Assembly: GCA_900074885.1 (NCBI GenBank)
Contig: FJUW01000048.1
Location: forward strand, 1 to 64,000
Direction: 5' to 3'
Length of the DNA stretch: 64,000 nt
Source of the DNA: Rhynchosporium graminicola
Lineage: Eukaryota > Ascomycota > Leotiomycetes > Helotiales > Ploettnerulaceae
Position 1 is the first letter of the stretch; each line of letters starts with the position of its first letter. Shown here piece by piece: positions 1 to 13,590 of the stretch. The notes beneath the pieces are model-generated. The model was not told where the DNA came from, did not search any database, and saw only the letters and a list, made by a program, of their open reading frames with translations. The translations under genes and the position numbers were made by a program.

Positions 1-1971
1 AGAAGTTATCTAGTCTTTAGGTAAGACTATACTAAGTCCTAGCTAAGATCAGATACTCCTATAAGCTAGATTTACTCCCGAGATCTTCTATATATAATAT
101 ATTCGCCTCCGAATTACTCTTTAAGGACCCGGATAACTTATTACTAAGCTAGGAGTTACTAAACTTACCCCCGGAGGTTATCGCTACTTAAGAAGAGTAA
201 GAGTTATAAGATATACTTACTATATAGCTCCTAAGAGGTAATCTGAAGTATTAAGTTAGCTAGCTAAGCTATAACTCGGACCTAACTTAGTATAATACTT
301 CTGACTTAATAAGTACTCTATATAAGCTTAGAGACTTCTATACTATTAACCTAAGTAAACTTAGACCTCTACGTAAACTAGATTAGTAGATTAAAGCCTA
401 AGAAAATAGAATAGATAATTATAGTTACTTAGAAGATAATAAGCTATTATAGTTACTAGTATTAGAATTTATTACTAGGAATAATCTCCTAATTATACTT
501 TATAATAACGCTATATCTAAAACTTTACTTCTTTAACTACTTCTACTTTACTAGCTTTCTCTCCTAAGTTCTCCGGAGCTTCTAGTAAATCTAGAATATC
601 TAGAACTAGAACTACTATATCTAACTCCTTACTTAAATCTACTAACGTAGCCCTAGTAGTAGACTAAATATAATAGCTAATCTTATAGGCTTTTTTCTTT
701 AGAGAGGGTCTAAGAGTATCTAGATCTAACGCTATCTCTAAACTAGAAGGCAAATTCCTCTTTCCCTTAGTATTAGATATTGTAGCTTTAAATATAGTCT
801 TCTTTATAAATTCCCGTATAATATTATTTAACTCTTTTATTTACTTTAATATTGTTTTAGCTATTAACTTAGACTTCGCCGAATCGACTATTAGAAGATC
901 TAAATCCTATATCGCGTTAGTATTATACTAGTATCTAAGGGTTTAAGATTATAACTTACTACTTTAATAAACTCTAACTCTTTAAATACTTTCTCTATAA
1001 AATACCTTAAAGCTTAAGTCTCTACTAATTATATAATAATAATCTCTAATATAATAGTAGGAATAGTAGATTTCGCGAGATAATAGATCTGATTAATAGC
1101 CTTATAAGTAGCTATAATATTACTCCGATTTAGCTCCGTATCCTTAGCTTTACTACTAGGAAGTAAACCGGATAAAATAGTATACTCTATATTAATATAG
1201 TTAAGTAACTATAACGCGTTAATATATATAACTATATTTATATTTAAGTAACTTATATATTTATAACTACTCTTTAACGCCGAATAATACTTATAAAGCT
1301 TAGAGTTAAGCTTATTAAACGAGTATAAGAGTTCTAAAATAAGAGTATTATTATACTTTATCTTAAGGAAAGCGCAAATATATTATAAGTAATATATATA
1401 ATACGCTGCCGAAAGAGTACTAGCAGGAACTAGTAAAAGTACTATAGGAGTTAGCGTTATAGATCCGTGAAACTCCTATACTATACTTAAGGATTATCCC
1501 TAAAACTAAAATAGGAAACTTACTTATATTAAGAGAAGAGTCGATTAAGTTAATTAATATATAAGATTATAGTAGACTACTATAGTAGTTAGTAATAATA
1601 CTTACTCTAAGAGCCGTATCGTAGTCTAGGGAGAGTAAACTTATAAGTTAAAGTAGTTATCGCGGTTGAAAAGGAAAGGCTCTAATATTAATAAACCCCT
1701 TCCTTTATATACCTTACGCCCTACTTAACTCGACTCCTACTATAAATAGATAAAGTAAATACTACTTACCGCCCGATTTAGAAGCTATAACTAATATAGT
1801 ACTATTATAGCGATATAACTAGTTAGAACCTAATAAAGAATTTACTACTACTAAAGAGCGGCTAGCGCTTATTACGCGAATATCAACGAAAATAGTTATA
1901 ATAAAGACTAATTCTAATATAAACTATAACCTTTCGAGCTTAGGGTTAAGCTCTTCTTAGGGGGGAGGTAA
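1..1971 (+). mobile_element. Gypsy-1 copy X, 3' internal part (truncated by window start)
   Basis: This is the 3' portion of a Ty3/Gypsy chromovirus. It begins in the region after the integrase core. A degraded chromodomain lies at about 190-330, recognisable by comparison with the better copy near 55860-56030. About 430-1960 is the roughly 1.9 kb segment between pol and the 3' LTR, where a frame on the opposite strand matches the antisense ORF of the other copies. A purine-rich tract at 1957-1969 precedes the LTR. RIP is heavy, and stops sit at former Gln and Trp codons. Copy X was inserted in the integrase region of copy Y, because Y's sequence resumes at 2240. Confidence 0.8.
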
Positions 1972-2239
1972 TATAATAATAGCTCACCTGAATATTATAT
2001 AAGAAGAAGGATAGATAATAGGGCCCGAGTTCATAAGTATCCCAGTAGAACTAGTATCTGACCCGGTATAGTATCGGACTAGTACCGGCATATATATATA
2101 AGATGCTTTGCACTCTATCTCTCTTCTTCTTCCTTCCTTATCTTTTTATTTCCTTTGTAATAGACTATATAAGATCGCTCTTAGCCTCCCTACTTATTTA
2201 TTCTTACTTATATACCGCCTTGAGTCTTATATCGTTACA
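1972..2239 (+). repeat. 3' LTR of Gypsy-1 copy X (268 bp)
   Basis: Same 268-bp length as the LTRs at 8142-8409, 42597-42864 and 51439-51706. Unmutated ends would read TGTAACG...CGTTACA, a 7-bp terminal inverted repeat. Here the 5' TG has become TA. A TATA-like run is followed by a pyrimidine tract. A 60-codon open frame starting at 2103 is only LTR sequence plus the first bases of copy Y and is not a gene. Confidence 0.85.
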
Positions 2240-3110
2240 GATATATCGTTTCGGATATACCCTTAAGTTAATTATATCCGACTGAGGAGCTTAGCTAGTC
2301 TTATCCTTCTAATAAGAGTTTTACTATATAATTAGAGTTAAGGTTAAGCTCTTTATCTCCTTCTACTAGTAAACTAATAGATAAACGGAGATTATAAATT
2401 AGTATATTAACTAACGCTTTAGACCCTTTATTAATTACTACTAGAGTAACTAAAGCGAACTACTATTAATAATAGACTGCGCTTAAGTAACCCTGCCTTA
2501 CGATTCTATCGGTATAGCGCTATATACCCTTAAATATAATATATTACTACGGAATAGCTAAGACTAGAAGTAACTTATCGGATCGATATTATATGAGAAG
2601 CTTAATTATACTAATACTAAATCCCTAGCTAAATATACTAAATCCGCTATCGAGGTTATAAAAGCTAATATACTAGCTACTTAGTATAAGATAAGCGCTA
2701 TAACTGACCCGAAATAGTATAGTATTAACTAGGAAGTTAAAGATAAGGTATTTCTCTTTATAAGGAACCTTAAGAATTACTAGCTAAGTAAGAAGCTATC
2801 TAGTTTCTAAGTAGGACTATACTAGGTCTTAGCTAAGATCGGATACTCCTATAAGCTAGATTTACTCCCGGGATCTTCTATTTATAATATATTCGCTTCC
2901 GAATTACTCTTTAAGGACCCGGATAACTTATTACTAAGCTAAGAGTTATAAAACCTACTCTCGGAAGTTATCGCTACTTAAGAAGAGTAAGAGTTATAAG
3001 ATATACTCGCTATATAGCTCCTAAGAGGTAATCTGAAGTATTAAGTTAGCTAGCTAAGCTATAACTCGGACTTAACTTAGTATAATACTTCCGACCTAAT
3101 AAGTATTCTA
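2240..3110 (+). pseudogene. Gypsy-1 integrase C-terminal part and chromodomain, RIP-degraded
   Basis: The conceptual plus-strand frame starts in the integrase catalytic core, where the stretch IYRFGYT followed by IISD marks the second catalytic Asp. It continues through the GPY-like region into a chromodomain (conserved LGYD.D.T.YNASD pattern at about 3055-3110). The chromodomain would guide integration to heterochromatin marks in chromoviruses. Many in-frame TAA and TAG codons sit where Gln or Trp is expected, which is the RIP signature. The copy cannot make protein. The same region recurs at 5173 onward (assembly repeat) and at 55110-56040. Confidence 0.7.
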
Positions 3111-6100
3111 TATAAGCTTAAAGACTTCTATACTACTAACTTAAGTAAACTTAGACCTTTACGTAAACTAGATTAGTAGATTAAGGCCTAAGAAGATAGA
3201 ATAGATAACTATAGTTACTTAGAGGATAATAAGCTATTATAGTTACTAGTATTAGAATTTATTATTAGGGATAATCCCCTAATTATACTCTATAATAATA
3301 CTATATCTAAAACTCTACTTCTTTAATTACTTCTACTTTACTAGCTTTCTCTCTTAAGTTCTCCGGAGCTCCTAGTAATTCTAGAATATCTAGAACTAGA
3401 ACTACTATATTTAACTCTTTACTTAAATCTACTAATATAGCCCTAGTAGTAGACTAAATATAATAGCTAATCCTATGAGGTTTCTTCTTTAGAGAAGGTC
3501 CGAGAGTTTCTAGATCTGACGCTATCTCTAAACTAGAAAGTAAATTCCTTTTTCCCTTAGTATTAGATATCGTAGCTTTAAATATAGCTTTCTTTATAAA
3601 TTCCTATATAATACTATTTAACTCCTTTATATACTTTAATACTATTTATACTATTAACTTAGACTTTACCGAATCTATTATTAAAAGATCTAGATCTTAT
3701 ATTATATTAGTATCGTACTAGTATCTAAGGATTTAAGATCTTAACTTACTACTTTAATAAACTCTAACTCTTTAAATACTTTCTCTATAGAACGCCTTAA
3801 AGCTTAAGTCTCTACTAATTATATAGTAGTAATCTCTAACGTAATAATAAGAGTAGCAGATTTCGTAAGATAATAGATCCGATTAATCGCTTTATAAGTA
3901 GCTACGATACTGCCCTGATTTAGCTCTACGTCCTTAGCTTTACTACTAAGAAGTAACCTGGATAAAATAGTATACTCTATATTAATATAGTTAAGTAATT
4001 ATAACGCGTTAGTATATATACTTATATTTAGGTTTAAGTAACCTATAGGCTTATAACTGCTCTTTAATACCGAACAATACTTATAAAGCTTAGAGTTAAG
4101 CTTATTAAATAAGTATAAGAGTTCTAAAATAAGAGTATTATTATACTTTATCTTAAGGAAAGCGCGAATATACTATAGGTAATATATACGATACGCTACC
4201 GAAAGAGTACTAGTAGGAACTAGTAAAAGTACTATAAGAGTTAGCGTTATAGATCTATAAAACTCTTATATTATACTTAAGGATTATCCCTAAAACTAAG
4301 ATAGGAAACTTACTTATATTAAGAGAAGAGTTAATTAGGTCGATTAATATATAAGATTATAATAGACTACTATAGTAGTTAGTAATAATACCTACTCTAG
4401 GAGCTATATTATAGTCTAAGGAGAATAAACTTATAAGTTAAAGTAGTTATCGTAATTAAAAAGGAAAGGCTCTAATATTAATAAACCCTTTCTTTTATAT
4501 ACCTTACGCCCTACTTAAACTCGACTTCTATCGTAAACAGATAAAGTAAATACCGCTTACCGCCTGATTTAGAAGCTATAACTAATATAGTACTATTATA
4601 GCGATATAACTAGTTAGAACCTAATAAAGAATTTACTACTACTAAAGAGCGNCTACTTAAACTCGACTCCTACTATAAATAGATAAAGTAAATACTACTT
4701 ACCGCCCGATTTAGAAGCTATAACTAATATAGTACTATTATAGCGATATAACTAGTTAGAACCTAATAAAGAATTTACTACTACTAAAGAGCGGCTAGCG
4801 CTTATTACGCGAATATCAACGAAAATAGTTATAATAAAGACTAATTCTAATATAAACTATAACCTTTCGAGCTTAGGGTTAAGCTCTTCTTAGGGGGGAG
4901 GTAATATAATAATAGCTCACCTGAATATTATATAAGAAGAAGGATAGATAATAGGGCCCGAGTTCATAAGTATCCCAGTAGAACTAGTATCTGACCCGGT
5001 ATAGTATCGGACTAGTACCGGCATATATATATAAGATGCTTTGCACTCTATCTCTCTTCTTCTTCCTTCCTTATCTTTTTATTTCCTTTGTAATAGACTA
5101 TATAAGATCGCTCTTAGCCTCCCTACTTATTTATTCTTACTTATATACCGCCTTGAGTCTTATATCGTTACAGATATATCGTTTCGGATATACCCTTAAG
5201 TTAATTATATCCGACTGAGGAGCTTAGCTAGTCTTATCCTTCTAATAAGAGTTTTACTATATAATTAGAGTTAAGGTTAAGCTCTTTATCTCCTTCTACT
5301 AGTAAACTAATAGATAAACGGAGATTATAAATTAGTATATTAACTAACGCTTTAGACCCTTTATTAATTACTACTAGAGTAACTAAAGCGAACTACTATT
5401 AATAATAGACTGCGCTTAAGTAACCCTGCCTTACGATTCTATCGGTATAGCGCTATATACCCTTAAATATAATATATTACTACGGAATAGCTAAGACTAG
5501 AAGTAACTTAACGGATCGATAATATAAGAGAAGCTTAATTATAATAATACTAAATCAATAGCTAAAAATACTAAATCCGCTATCGAGGTTATAAAAGCTA
5601 ATATACTAGCTACTTAGTATAAGATAAGCGCTATAACTGACCCGAAATAGTATAGTATTAACTAGGAAGTTAAAGATAAGGTATTTCTCTTTATAAGGAA
5701 CCTTAAGAATTACTAGCTAAGTAAGAAGCTATCTAGTTTCTAAGTAGGACTATACTAGGTCTTAGCTAAGATCGGATACTCCTATAAGCTAGATTTACTC
5801 CCGGGATCTTCTATTTATAATATATTCGCTTCCGAATTACTCTTTAAGGACCCGGATAACTTATTACTAAGCTAAGAGTTATAAAACCTACTCTCGGAAG
5901 TTATCGCTACTTAAGAAGAGTAAGAGTTATAAGATATACTCGCTATATAGCTCCTAAGAGGTAATCTGAAGTATTAAGTTAGCTAGCTAAGCTATAACTC
6001 GGACTTAACTTAGTATAATACTTCCGACCTAATAAGTATTCTATATAAGCTTAAAGACTTCTATACTACTAACTTAAGTAAACTTAGACCTTTACGTAAA

Positions 6101-7199
6101 CTAGATTAGTAGATTAAGGCCTAAGAAGATAGAATAGATAACTATAGTTACTTAGAGGATAATAAGCTATTATAGTTACTAGTATTAGAATTTATTATTA
6201 GGGATAATCCCCTAATTATACTCTATAATAATACTATATCTAAAACTCTACTTCTTTAATTACTTCTACTTTACTAGCTTTCTCTCTTAAGTTCTCCGGA
6301 GCTCCTAGTAATTCTAGAATATCTAGAACTAGAACTACTATATTTAACTCTTTACTTAAATCTACTAATATAGCCCTAGTAGTAGACTAAATATAATAGC
6401 TAATCCTATGAGGTTTCTTCTTTAGAGAAGGTCCGAGAGTTTCTAGATCTGACGCTATCTCTAAACTAGAAAGTAAATTCCTTTTTCCCTTAGTATTAGA
6501 TATCGTAGCTTTAAATATAGCTTTCTTTATAAATTCCTATATAATACTATTTAACTCCTTTATATACTTTAATACTATTTATACTATTAACTTAGACTTT
6601 ACCGAATCTATTATTAAAAGATCTAGATCTTATATTATATTAGTATCGTACTAGTATCTAAGGATTTAAGATCTTAACTTACTACTTTAATAAACTCTAA
6701 CTCTTTAAATACTTTCTCTATAGAACGCCTTAAAGCTTAAGTCTCTACTAATTATATAGTAGTAATCTCTAACGTAATAATAAGAGTAGCAGATTTCGTA
6801 AGATAATAGATCCGATTAATCGCTTTATAAGTAGCTACGATACTGCCCTGATTTAGCTCTACGTCCTTAGCTTTACTACTAAGAAGTAACCTGGATAAAA
6901 TAGTATACTCTATATTAATATAGTTAAGTAATTATAACGCGTTAGTATATATACTTATATTTAGGTTTAAGTAACCTATAGGCTTATAACTGCTCTTTAA
7001 TACCGAACAATACTTATAAAGCTTAGAGTTAAGCTTATTAAATAAGTATAAGAGTTCTAAAATAAGAGTATTATTATACTTTATCTTAAGGAAAGCGCGA
7101 ATATACTATAGGTAATATATACGATACGCTACCGAAAGAGTACTAGTAGGAACTAGTAAAAGTACTATAAGAGTTAGCGTTATAGATCTATAAAACTCT

Positions 7200-8090
7200 T
7201 ATATTATACTTAAGGATTATCCCTAAAACTAAGATAGGAAACTTACTTATATTAAGAGAAGAGTTAATTAGGTCGATTAATATATAAGATTATAGTAGAC
7301 TACTATAGTAGTTAGTAATAATACCTACTCTAGGAGCTATATTATAGTCTAAGGAGAATAAACTTATAAGTTAAAGTAGTTATCGTAATTAAAAAGGAAA
7401 GGCTCTAATATTAATAAACCCTTTCTTTTATATACCTTACGCCCTACTTAAACTCGACTTCTATCGTAAACAGATAAAGTAAATACCGCTTACCGCCTGA
7501 TTTAGAAGCTATAACTAATATAGTACTATTATAGCGATATAACTAGTTAGAACCTAATAAAGAATTTACTACTACTAAAGAGCGGCTAGCGCTTATTACG
7601 CGAATATCGACGAAAATAGTTATAATAAAGACTAATTCTAATATNTATACTATACTTAAGGACTATCCCTAAAACTAAGATAGGAAACTTACTTATATTA
7701 AGAGAAGAGTTAATTAGGTCGATTAATATATAAGATTATAATAGACTACTATAGTAGTTAGTAATAATACCTACTCTAGGAGCTATATTATAGTCTAAGG
7801 AGAATAAACTTATAAGTTAAAGTAGTTATCGTAATTAAAAAGGAAAGGCTCTAATATTAATAAACCCTTTCTTTTATATACCTTACGCCCTACTTAAACT
7901 CGACTTCTATCGTAAACAGATAAAGTAAATACCGCTTACCGCCTGATTTAGAAGCTATAACTAATATAGTACTATTATAGCGATATAACTAGTTAGAACC
8001 TAATAAAGAATTTACTACTACTAAAGAGCGGCTAGCGCTTATTACGCGAATATCGACGAAAATAGTTATAATAAAGACTAATTCTAATAT
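7200..8090. repeat. 445-bp direct repeat around the N at 7645 (probable assembly duplication)
   Basis: Bases 7200-7644 recur as 7646-8090, separated by one N, with only scattered differences. The pattern is the same as at 4652, 44178 and 48151. Most likely these are overlapping contig ends that were scaffolded instead of merged. Confidence 0.75.
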
Positions 8091-8141
8091 AAACTATAAC
8101 TTTCCGAGCTTAGGGTTAAGCTCTTCTTAGGGAGGGGGTAA

Positions 8142-8409
8142 TATAACGATAGCTTACCTAAATATCATATAAGAAGAAGGATAGATAATAGGGCCTAAGT
8201 TCATAGGTATCTTAGTAGAACTAGTATCTGACCTAGTATAGTATCGGACTAGTACCGGTATATATATATAAGGTGCCTTATACTCTATCTCTCTTCTTCT
8301 TCCTTCCTTATCTTTTTATTTCCTTCGTAGTAGACTATATAAGATCGCTCTTAGCCTCCCTACTCGTTTATTCTTACTTGTATACCGCCTTGAGTCTTGT
8401 GTCGTTACA
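8142..8409 (+). repeat. 3' LTR of Gypsy-1 copy Y (268 bp)
   Basis: It begins with RIP-altered TATAACG (from TGTAACG) after a purine-rich tract and ends with an unaltered CGTTACA at 8409. A TATA-like run lies near 8260. Downstream is the pyrimidine tract containing the 12-mer that pairs with the primer-binding site in complete copies. The right neighbour is the truncated end of Gypsy-2. Confidence 0.85.
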
Positions 8410-11400
8410 CTAGTAGTACTCTTAGTAATACTTTTTCTAATAAGGATATATAGAATATTAGGAATATCTTCTTTATTATAGCTAGTAGCTAGAGTTTATA
8501 ATTCAAAGGTCTTTTAACTCGTTTGATTTTAAATAGTCTAAGTTTCTTATAGTCTAGCTTATTACTTAGTCTCTATATATTAATATTTTTTCGTAGAAAG
8601 TAAACCTTATTCCCTTCTTATAGCGTTAGCTTCTAACTACGATTTTTATTATAGTAATACGTATTCTTCTCTACTATAAATCGGAGTTCTTCTGCAAGTT
8701 CCTTATAGAGGTCCTAGATATTCCTAACTTAGATATAAGCTATATTATTATCCTTAACTATTAAGTTAAGTTCTCTATAAGCGATAAGTTCGTAATTATA
8801 ATTCGCGAAGAATAGTATAACTTTTATTATTTTCGTAGTTAAGCTATTATATATGAATTCTGCTAATAGTAGTAGTTCTATCTAATTATTTTATTAATAG
8901 TTAATATAATAGTATAAGTATACTTTAATTACTTAGTTTATTCTTTTATTTCCTCTATTAGTCTAAGGATAGAAAGCTATTAATAGTTTTCGTTTAGTCC
9001 CTAGGAACCTTATTAAAGTATTCTAGAACTTTAATATAAATAACTTATCTCGATCTGATACGATTTCTTTAGGTACTCCGTACTTAGAGACTACCTCCTT
9101 AAGGTATACTTATACTAGGTATTCAGCTATAAGAGTAGATAAGATTAGTACTAAGATTATATACTTAGTAAGTCTCTATATAATAATAAGTATTATATTA
9201 TAGCTAACTCTTATAACCGGGTCCTTCGATAGCAGCAATAGCTCTATAAAGTCCTATGATATCGATTTCTAAGATATTAGCAGTATTAGTATTATAATTA
9301 TCTGCTTATAAGGTGCATATCGAGAAGACTTATTCCTGATATAAGTATTATAGTTAGCTAGTACTTCTTTAACTACTCGGCGGAGTCCTTCCGACTAGTA
9401 GTTTCTTGAAATCCTTAGATACGTTCTTCGTATTCCTTAGTATTTATACGTAAGAAGCTCGTATTATTCTTTAATATATACTTCTACTAAGCTCAGCGGA
9501 AGCTAAATTTTCCTATTAACTCGTATAATACTATTCTTAATTATATTCCTTATAATAAGTTCCTTAGTCTTATCTAGGGATATTCTATCCTTCTTCTAGG
9601 CCTCCTTTAAGATATCGTACTAAGGTCTCTTAATTTCTTACTTAATTATAATAGCTTCTTAGATATTAGTAACTATATCTCTATTATCTAGCTATCTGAG
9701 TAAAGCAGTCTTATTATAGACCTTATTATCCTTATAACCTAGTAATCTATTTAGAGTATCTACTCGTATATTATCCTTTCCCTATATATACTTAATAACT
9801 AGATCAAAAGAGGCGAGTTCCTCTGACTATTAGGCTAATCGATAATTATCTAAGACTTTAGTAGTTATAAAAGTTCGGAGATTCATATAATTAGTATAAA
9901 TAATAACTAGGAACTTAGCTTCTTATAAGTATATTTTCTAGTATTTAAGTACTTTAATAATCGCTATAAGTTCTTTCTTATAGATATTATAATTCTAATT
10001 TAGCTAGAGATATTTTCTCTGAAAAGTAAGCGACTAAGTATAATTATCCTTTATTATCTTACTATAGATATATTATACTAGTATAAGTATCAGAAGTATC
10101 TATTTCTATTATATTTTCCTTTTCTTTATCGAAACTATATAAGATTAGTTCTTTTATAAATTCTTTCTTAATTCTCTAAAAAGCTTCCTTATACTAGCTA
10201 GTCTAAGTAAAAGGAACGCCTTTTCTTATTAAGCTCGTAAGCAGTTCAGTAATCTTAGAATAGTTTCTAATAAACTATTAGTAGAAGTTAGCGAAACCTA
10301 ACTATAACTATATATCCTTAATATTCTTTAGAGATTCCTATTCCTTTATAGCTTTAATTTTCTCCGGGTTAATACTTATCTCTCTAGAGCGAATAATATA
10401 CTTTAGAAAAGTAACTTACTTAACTGAGAATTCATATTTCGATATCTTTAGTCTAGAATCTACCTTACGTAATACTTCTATAACTTAGGTAATATAGCTT
10501 TAGTGTGCCTCGATAGTCTCCGAGTATACTAGGATATTATCTAAGTAGTATATAGCGAATTTCCTAATAAAGTCCTTAAGAATATTATTATTCTATCTTT
10601 AATAGGTAGCTAAGGTATTAGTTAAGCTAAATAATATTACTATATATTCCTATAGCCCTAAGAGTAATACGAAAGTAGTCTTCTACTCGTATCCCTTTTT
10701 AATTCAGATTAAATTAAATACGTTATATTAGTTCAACTTAGTATATATCTTTACTCTAGCTAGCTTATCCTATAAGTACTATACGTTTAGTAAAAGATAT
10801 ATATCTCTTATAGTTCTACTATTAATTATCCGATAGTCTCTATATAGTCTTCCTTTAGGATCTCCTATCTTCTTAACTACTAGTATATTAATAGTATATA
10901 ATAACTTAGATTTCCGAATCTATCCTTTCTTTATATCTAACTCCTAATACTCCTTAAGTATCCTTATAGTATTATAGTTATAGTAGCGAAGTTTCTCTAC
11001 GATAAGTATAAATCTATCTTTGAAGTTTATCTTATAATCCTAGGGTTTATACTTAAGTAGAGCTCTTATATCCTGCGGATCTTCGAATAATTTCGAGAAC
11101 TTCCTATATAGTTTAAGTAGCTATTCCCGAATATTATCTATCTAGCTAAGATAATTCTTAGGTTCTATCTAACTAGGAACCCGACTTAACTAGCTAAAGT
11201 CTATTAGCTTTATTATTAAGGAGGCGGCGCTAGCCTCTCGTTTACTAGCTAATTAACTGCGCTTATATTTATAATTACTAAACGTAACTCTCTTAGTTAT
11301 TTAGTCTACGCTAGGATTATAGTTATATAGCTATAACGTTCCTAATACGATATTATATCGTCTAGTAAGTATAATATTAAAGTAAAGCGTTTCTTTATAT

Positions 11401-11900
11401 CTATTAATAACTATCTTTATTCCTCTTATCCTTCTGCAGACCTATCTATCTGATCCAGTGCCTTTTCTATCTAATAAGGTAAAATAGTATAGTTTCGAGT
11501 TAATAATAGTAGGAATATTCTATTTCTCGATAAAGGCCGGGTTTATAAAGCGTCCTATAGCTCCTGAATCGATAAGTGCTTTTATCTTAATATTATTTAT
11601 TATAACTAGTAAGATTAACTAATCGAACTCTCTAGTAGTAGTAAGCTCTAAGTATAGTAGTTTTATTATAGAGTAATCACGTGCTTCTTTAATAATTCTC
11701 CTTATTATTTCGTTTAACTAAGTCCTAAGGCTAGGTTCGTAAGTAATTAGAGTATAGGGTATATAGTAATAGAGATTAACTTACCCTTGAATCAGATCTA
11801 GTACTATTCTTTCATAAGTAGCTAGTTCTAATAAGTGCTATTTTCTCTACTAATAATATTCCCCTCTTATTTCCTTAGTAATAGCTTAGGTATCTTTAAT
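8410..11900 (-). pseudogene. Gypsy-2 pol (protease, RT, RNase H, integrase), RIP-degraded
   Basis: On the minus strand, the aspartic protease active site IDSGA is readable at about 11545-11590. The reverse transcriptase box reads YLDNILVYS at about 10521-10556, which is the family's YLDD with the second Asp changed to Asn by a G-to-A transition. Integrase is recognised at about 9600-8700, ending in the typical C-terminal block that includes a DKVYLLRKNI-like stretch (seen as NKVYFLRKNI, near 8590-8620). Internal stops lie at Gln and Trp positions. In an intact element this polyprotein would copy and integrate the retrotransposon. Here it is dead. Confidence 0.8.
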
Positions 11901-11929
11901 TTAAAAGAACCGATCTAATTATTTAAATT

Positions 11930-13370
11930 CTTTTAGTTCCGGTTCTCCTTCGAGGTTAGCTACGTAACGATCTGGTCGTTCCTCGATATCCCTAGTATTA
12001 ACTTAGAATATAATAGTAGTAGTATCACAGTAAGTAATAATATAGTTTATACTTAGGTTAAGTATATTATAAGTTCAGTAATATTCTATAAAATCGGACT
12101 TAGTTCCGTTATAAACCTATATTCTTCTTCTATTATTATAATTTCGAAGAGTCTAGTTTTCGTTATTATATAGAAGGTTATTATATAAATAGTTTCTTTT
12201 ATCTATAATACTCTAGCTTTCTTAGTTTTCGTTTAGAAGTTTAACTAAGTTCTCTTCGAATCCTTCGCTAGATTTATAAGTTATAAAATCCTATGAACTC
12301 TATTCTACGCTAGAAGCTTTTTAGTAATCTAGCTTTCTTTCGGCTAGTCCTAATTCTCTCTTAGGTTTATTCTAAGGTTTTTCTCTTTACTTCTTTTTCT
12401 AAGAATAAACATAAGTAAGGTATCTTAGCTTACTATATATATAGTATAAGCCCTTCTCTCGACGTTTATCTTTCTCAGATTAGCTTTTAGATCCTCTTTC
12501 TACTCTATCTATTTCTATCGGATTATAGTAGTTATATTTATTATTCGGGTAAGATTAGAAATTTCCCTAATATTTATTATATTATTATAGAAATTAAGGT
12601 TTCCGGAGGTAAGTAAGTATAAAGTATCTTCCTTTTTTTTTCGCTTATTCTTAGATTCGTTTATCGATAGTAGTAGATAATCTGATTAAGTCCTCTAAGG
12701 TATCTAGTTTACTAGCCCTAGAGAGCTTATCCTTAATATAGTCCTTAAGGCCTCGATAGTATTAGGCTCTTAATCTACTATCTGTCTAGTCTAATTATAT
12801 AGAATATTAGTAGAACTCGATAGTATATTCATAGATAGATCCTTATTATCGAATTCCGAGCAGGTGCTTCTCGTCTTATTCCTTCTTATTAGAGTCTCCG
12901 AAGACTCCTTTAATAATATTAGTAAAGCTTATAGGGGTTCGAAAGATAACTTAGCTTTTTTTAGTTATAGTAGTAGAATAGGCCCTAGATAAGTATCGAT
13001 TAACTAAGTAGTTACTTAGAGTCGGCTTAATCTAGTAAGCTATAGTATCGCAGAGGAATAAGGCGATCTATAGGACTTTAAAGAAATCTGCTTCGAACTT
13101 GTCCTTATTAAAGGCGAGGTATATCTAGTACTAGAGAATAAACTATCTTAATTTATTACAGTTCCTATGATAAGTATTAAGTAGGTTCATACGAAGTAGT
13201 ATACTCTTATCGATCTTATTAACCTTATCCGGCTTACTAATCTAGGAGCTTTCTCTTATAACAGATCCTTCTTTAGTAGCTATTTCGTTCTTACTAACGA
13301 TACTTTAAGTAAGGTACTTAAAGTATAATATTCCTAGTTCTAACTAGTACGCGGTATATAGGCTCGTCGG
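11930..13370 (-). pseudogene. Gypsy-2 gag with zinc knuckle, RIP-degraded
   Basis: The minus-strand frame contains a C-x2-C-x4-H-x4-C knuckle at about 12402-12455 in which all the Cys codons and the His codon have become Tyr (TGT/TGC to TAT/TAC, CAC to TAC). This is a textbook RIP outcome. An MEIDR-like stretch (about 12515) precedes the knuckle, as in many fungal Gypsy Gag proteins. The N-terminal capsid part runs towards 13370. A homologous copy is at 38310-40480. There is no intact start-to-stop frame. Confidence 0.75.
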
Positions 13371-13590
13371 TTAGTATTAGCTATAAAGTAAAGTAAATAA
13401 GAAGTTCGGTTCTTAATTAGAATTAAGACGTTATAAGCAGGTATTAATTACTATATGAATTTAAGTACGAAGCTCTTATCTAATAGCAGAAGTACTAGTC
13501 TTATATAGAATCTTCGTTCCCTTATACTAGCTATATAAGACTATCTTACAGAGCGCGTAAGCTCTTGCGACCTGTCTAGCAGTCTAGTAT

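Larger units (their letters stand above)
1721..7584. repeat. 2.93-kb near-identical direct repeat around the N at 4652 (probable assembly duplication)
   Basis: Bases 1721-4651 reappear as 4653 to about 7584 at an offset of 2933. The repeat includes the X/Y insertion junction and the complete LTR (1972-2239 equals 4905-5172). An identical insertion junction occurring twice is hard to explain biologically. The N and the repeated flank suggest two unmerged contigs. A real tandem duplication is not excluded. Confidence 0.75.
2240..8141 (+). mobile_element. Gypsy-1 copy Y, internal 3' part, partly duplicated in the assembly
   Basis: At 2240 the sequence switches from the X LTR into the Gypsy-1 integrase core, matching the uninterrupted copy at 55110. 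This gives the insertion site of X in Y. Integrase remnants run to about 2560, a linker to about 2950 and the chromodomain to about 3110. The remainder is the pol-to-LTR segment with an antisense frame. Two single-N gaps (4652, 7645) are flanked by near-identical sequence, so the true element is probably about 3.4 kb shorter than drawn. Its 5' half is absent. Confidence 0.75.

Noticed and set aside
2103..2285. 60-codon ORF, repeated at 5036-5218, and a related 61-codon ORF at 15742-15927 (minus)
   Set aside because: They lie in LTR sequence, the first two running into adjacent integrase sequence. They reflect a pyrimidine-rich LTR with few stops, not a gene.
1721..7584. Biological tandem duplication of the nested Gypsy-1 insertion
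   Set aside because: The second copy starts exactly at an N and the same pattern occurs at all other N positions, so an assembly cause is more likely.
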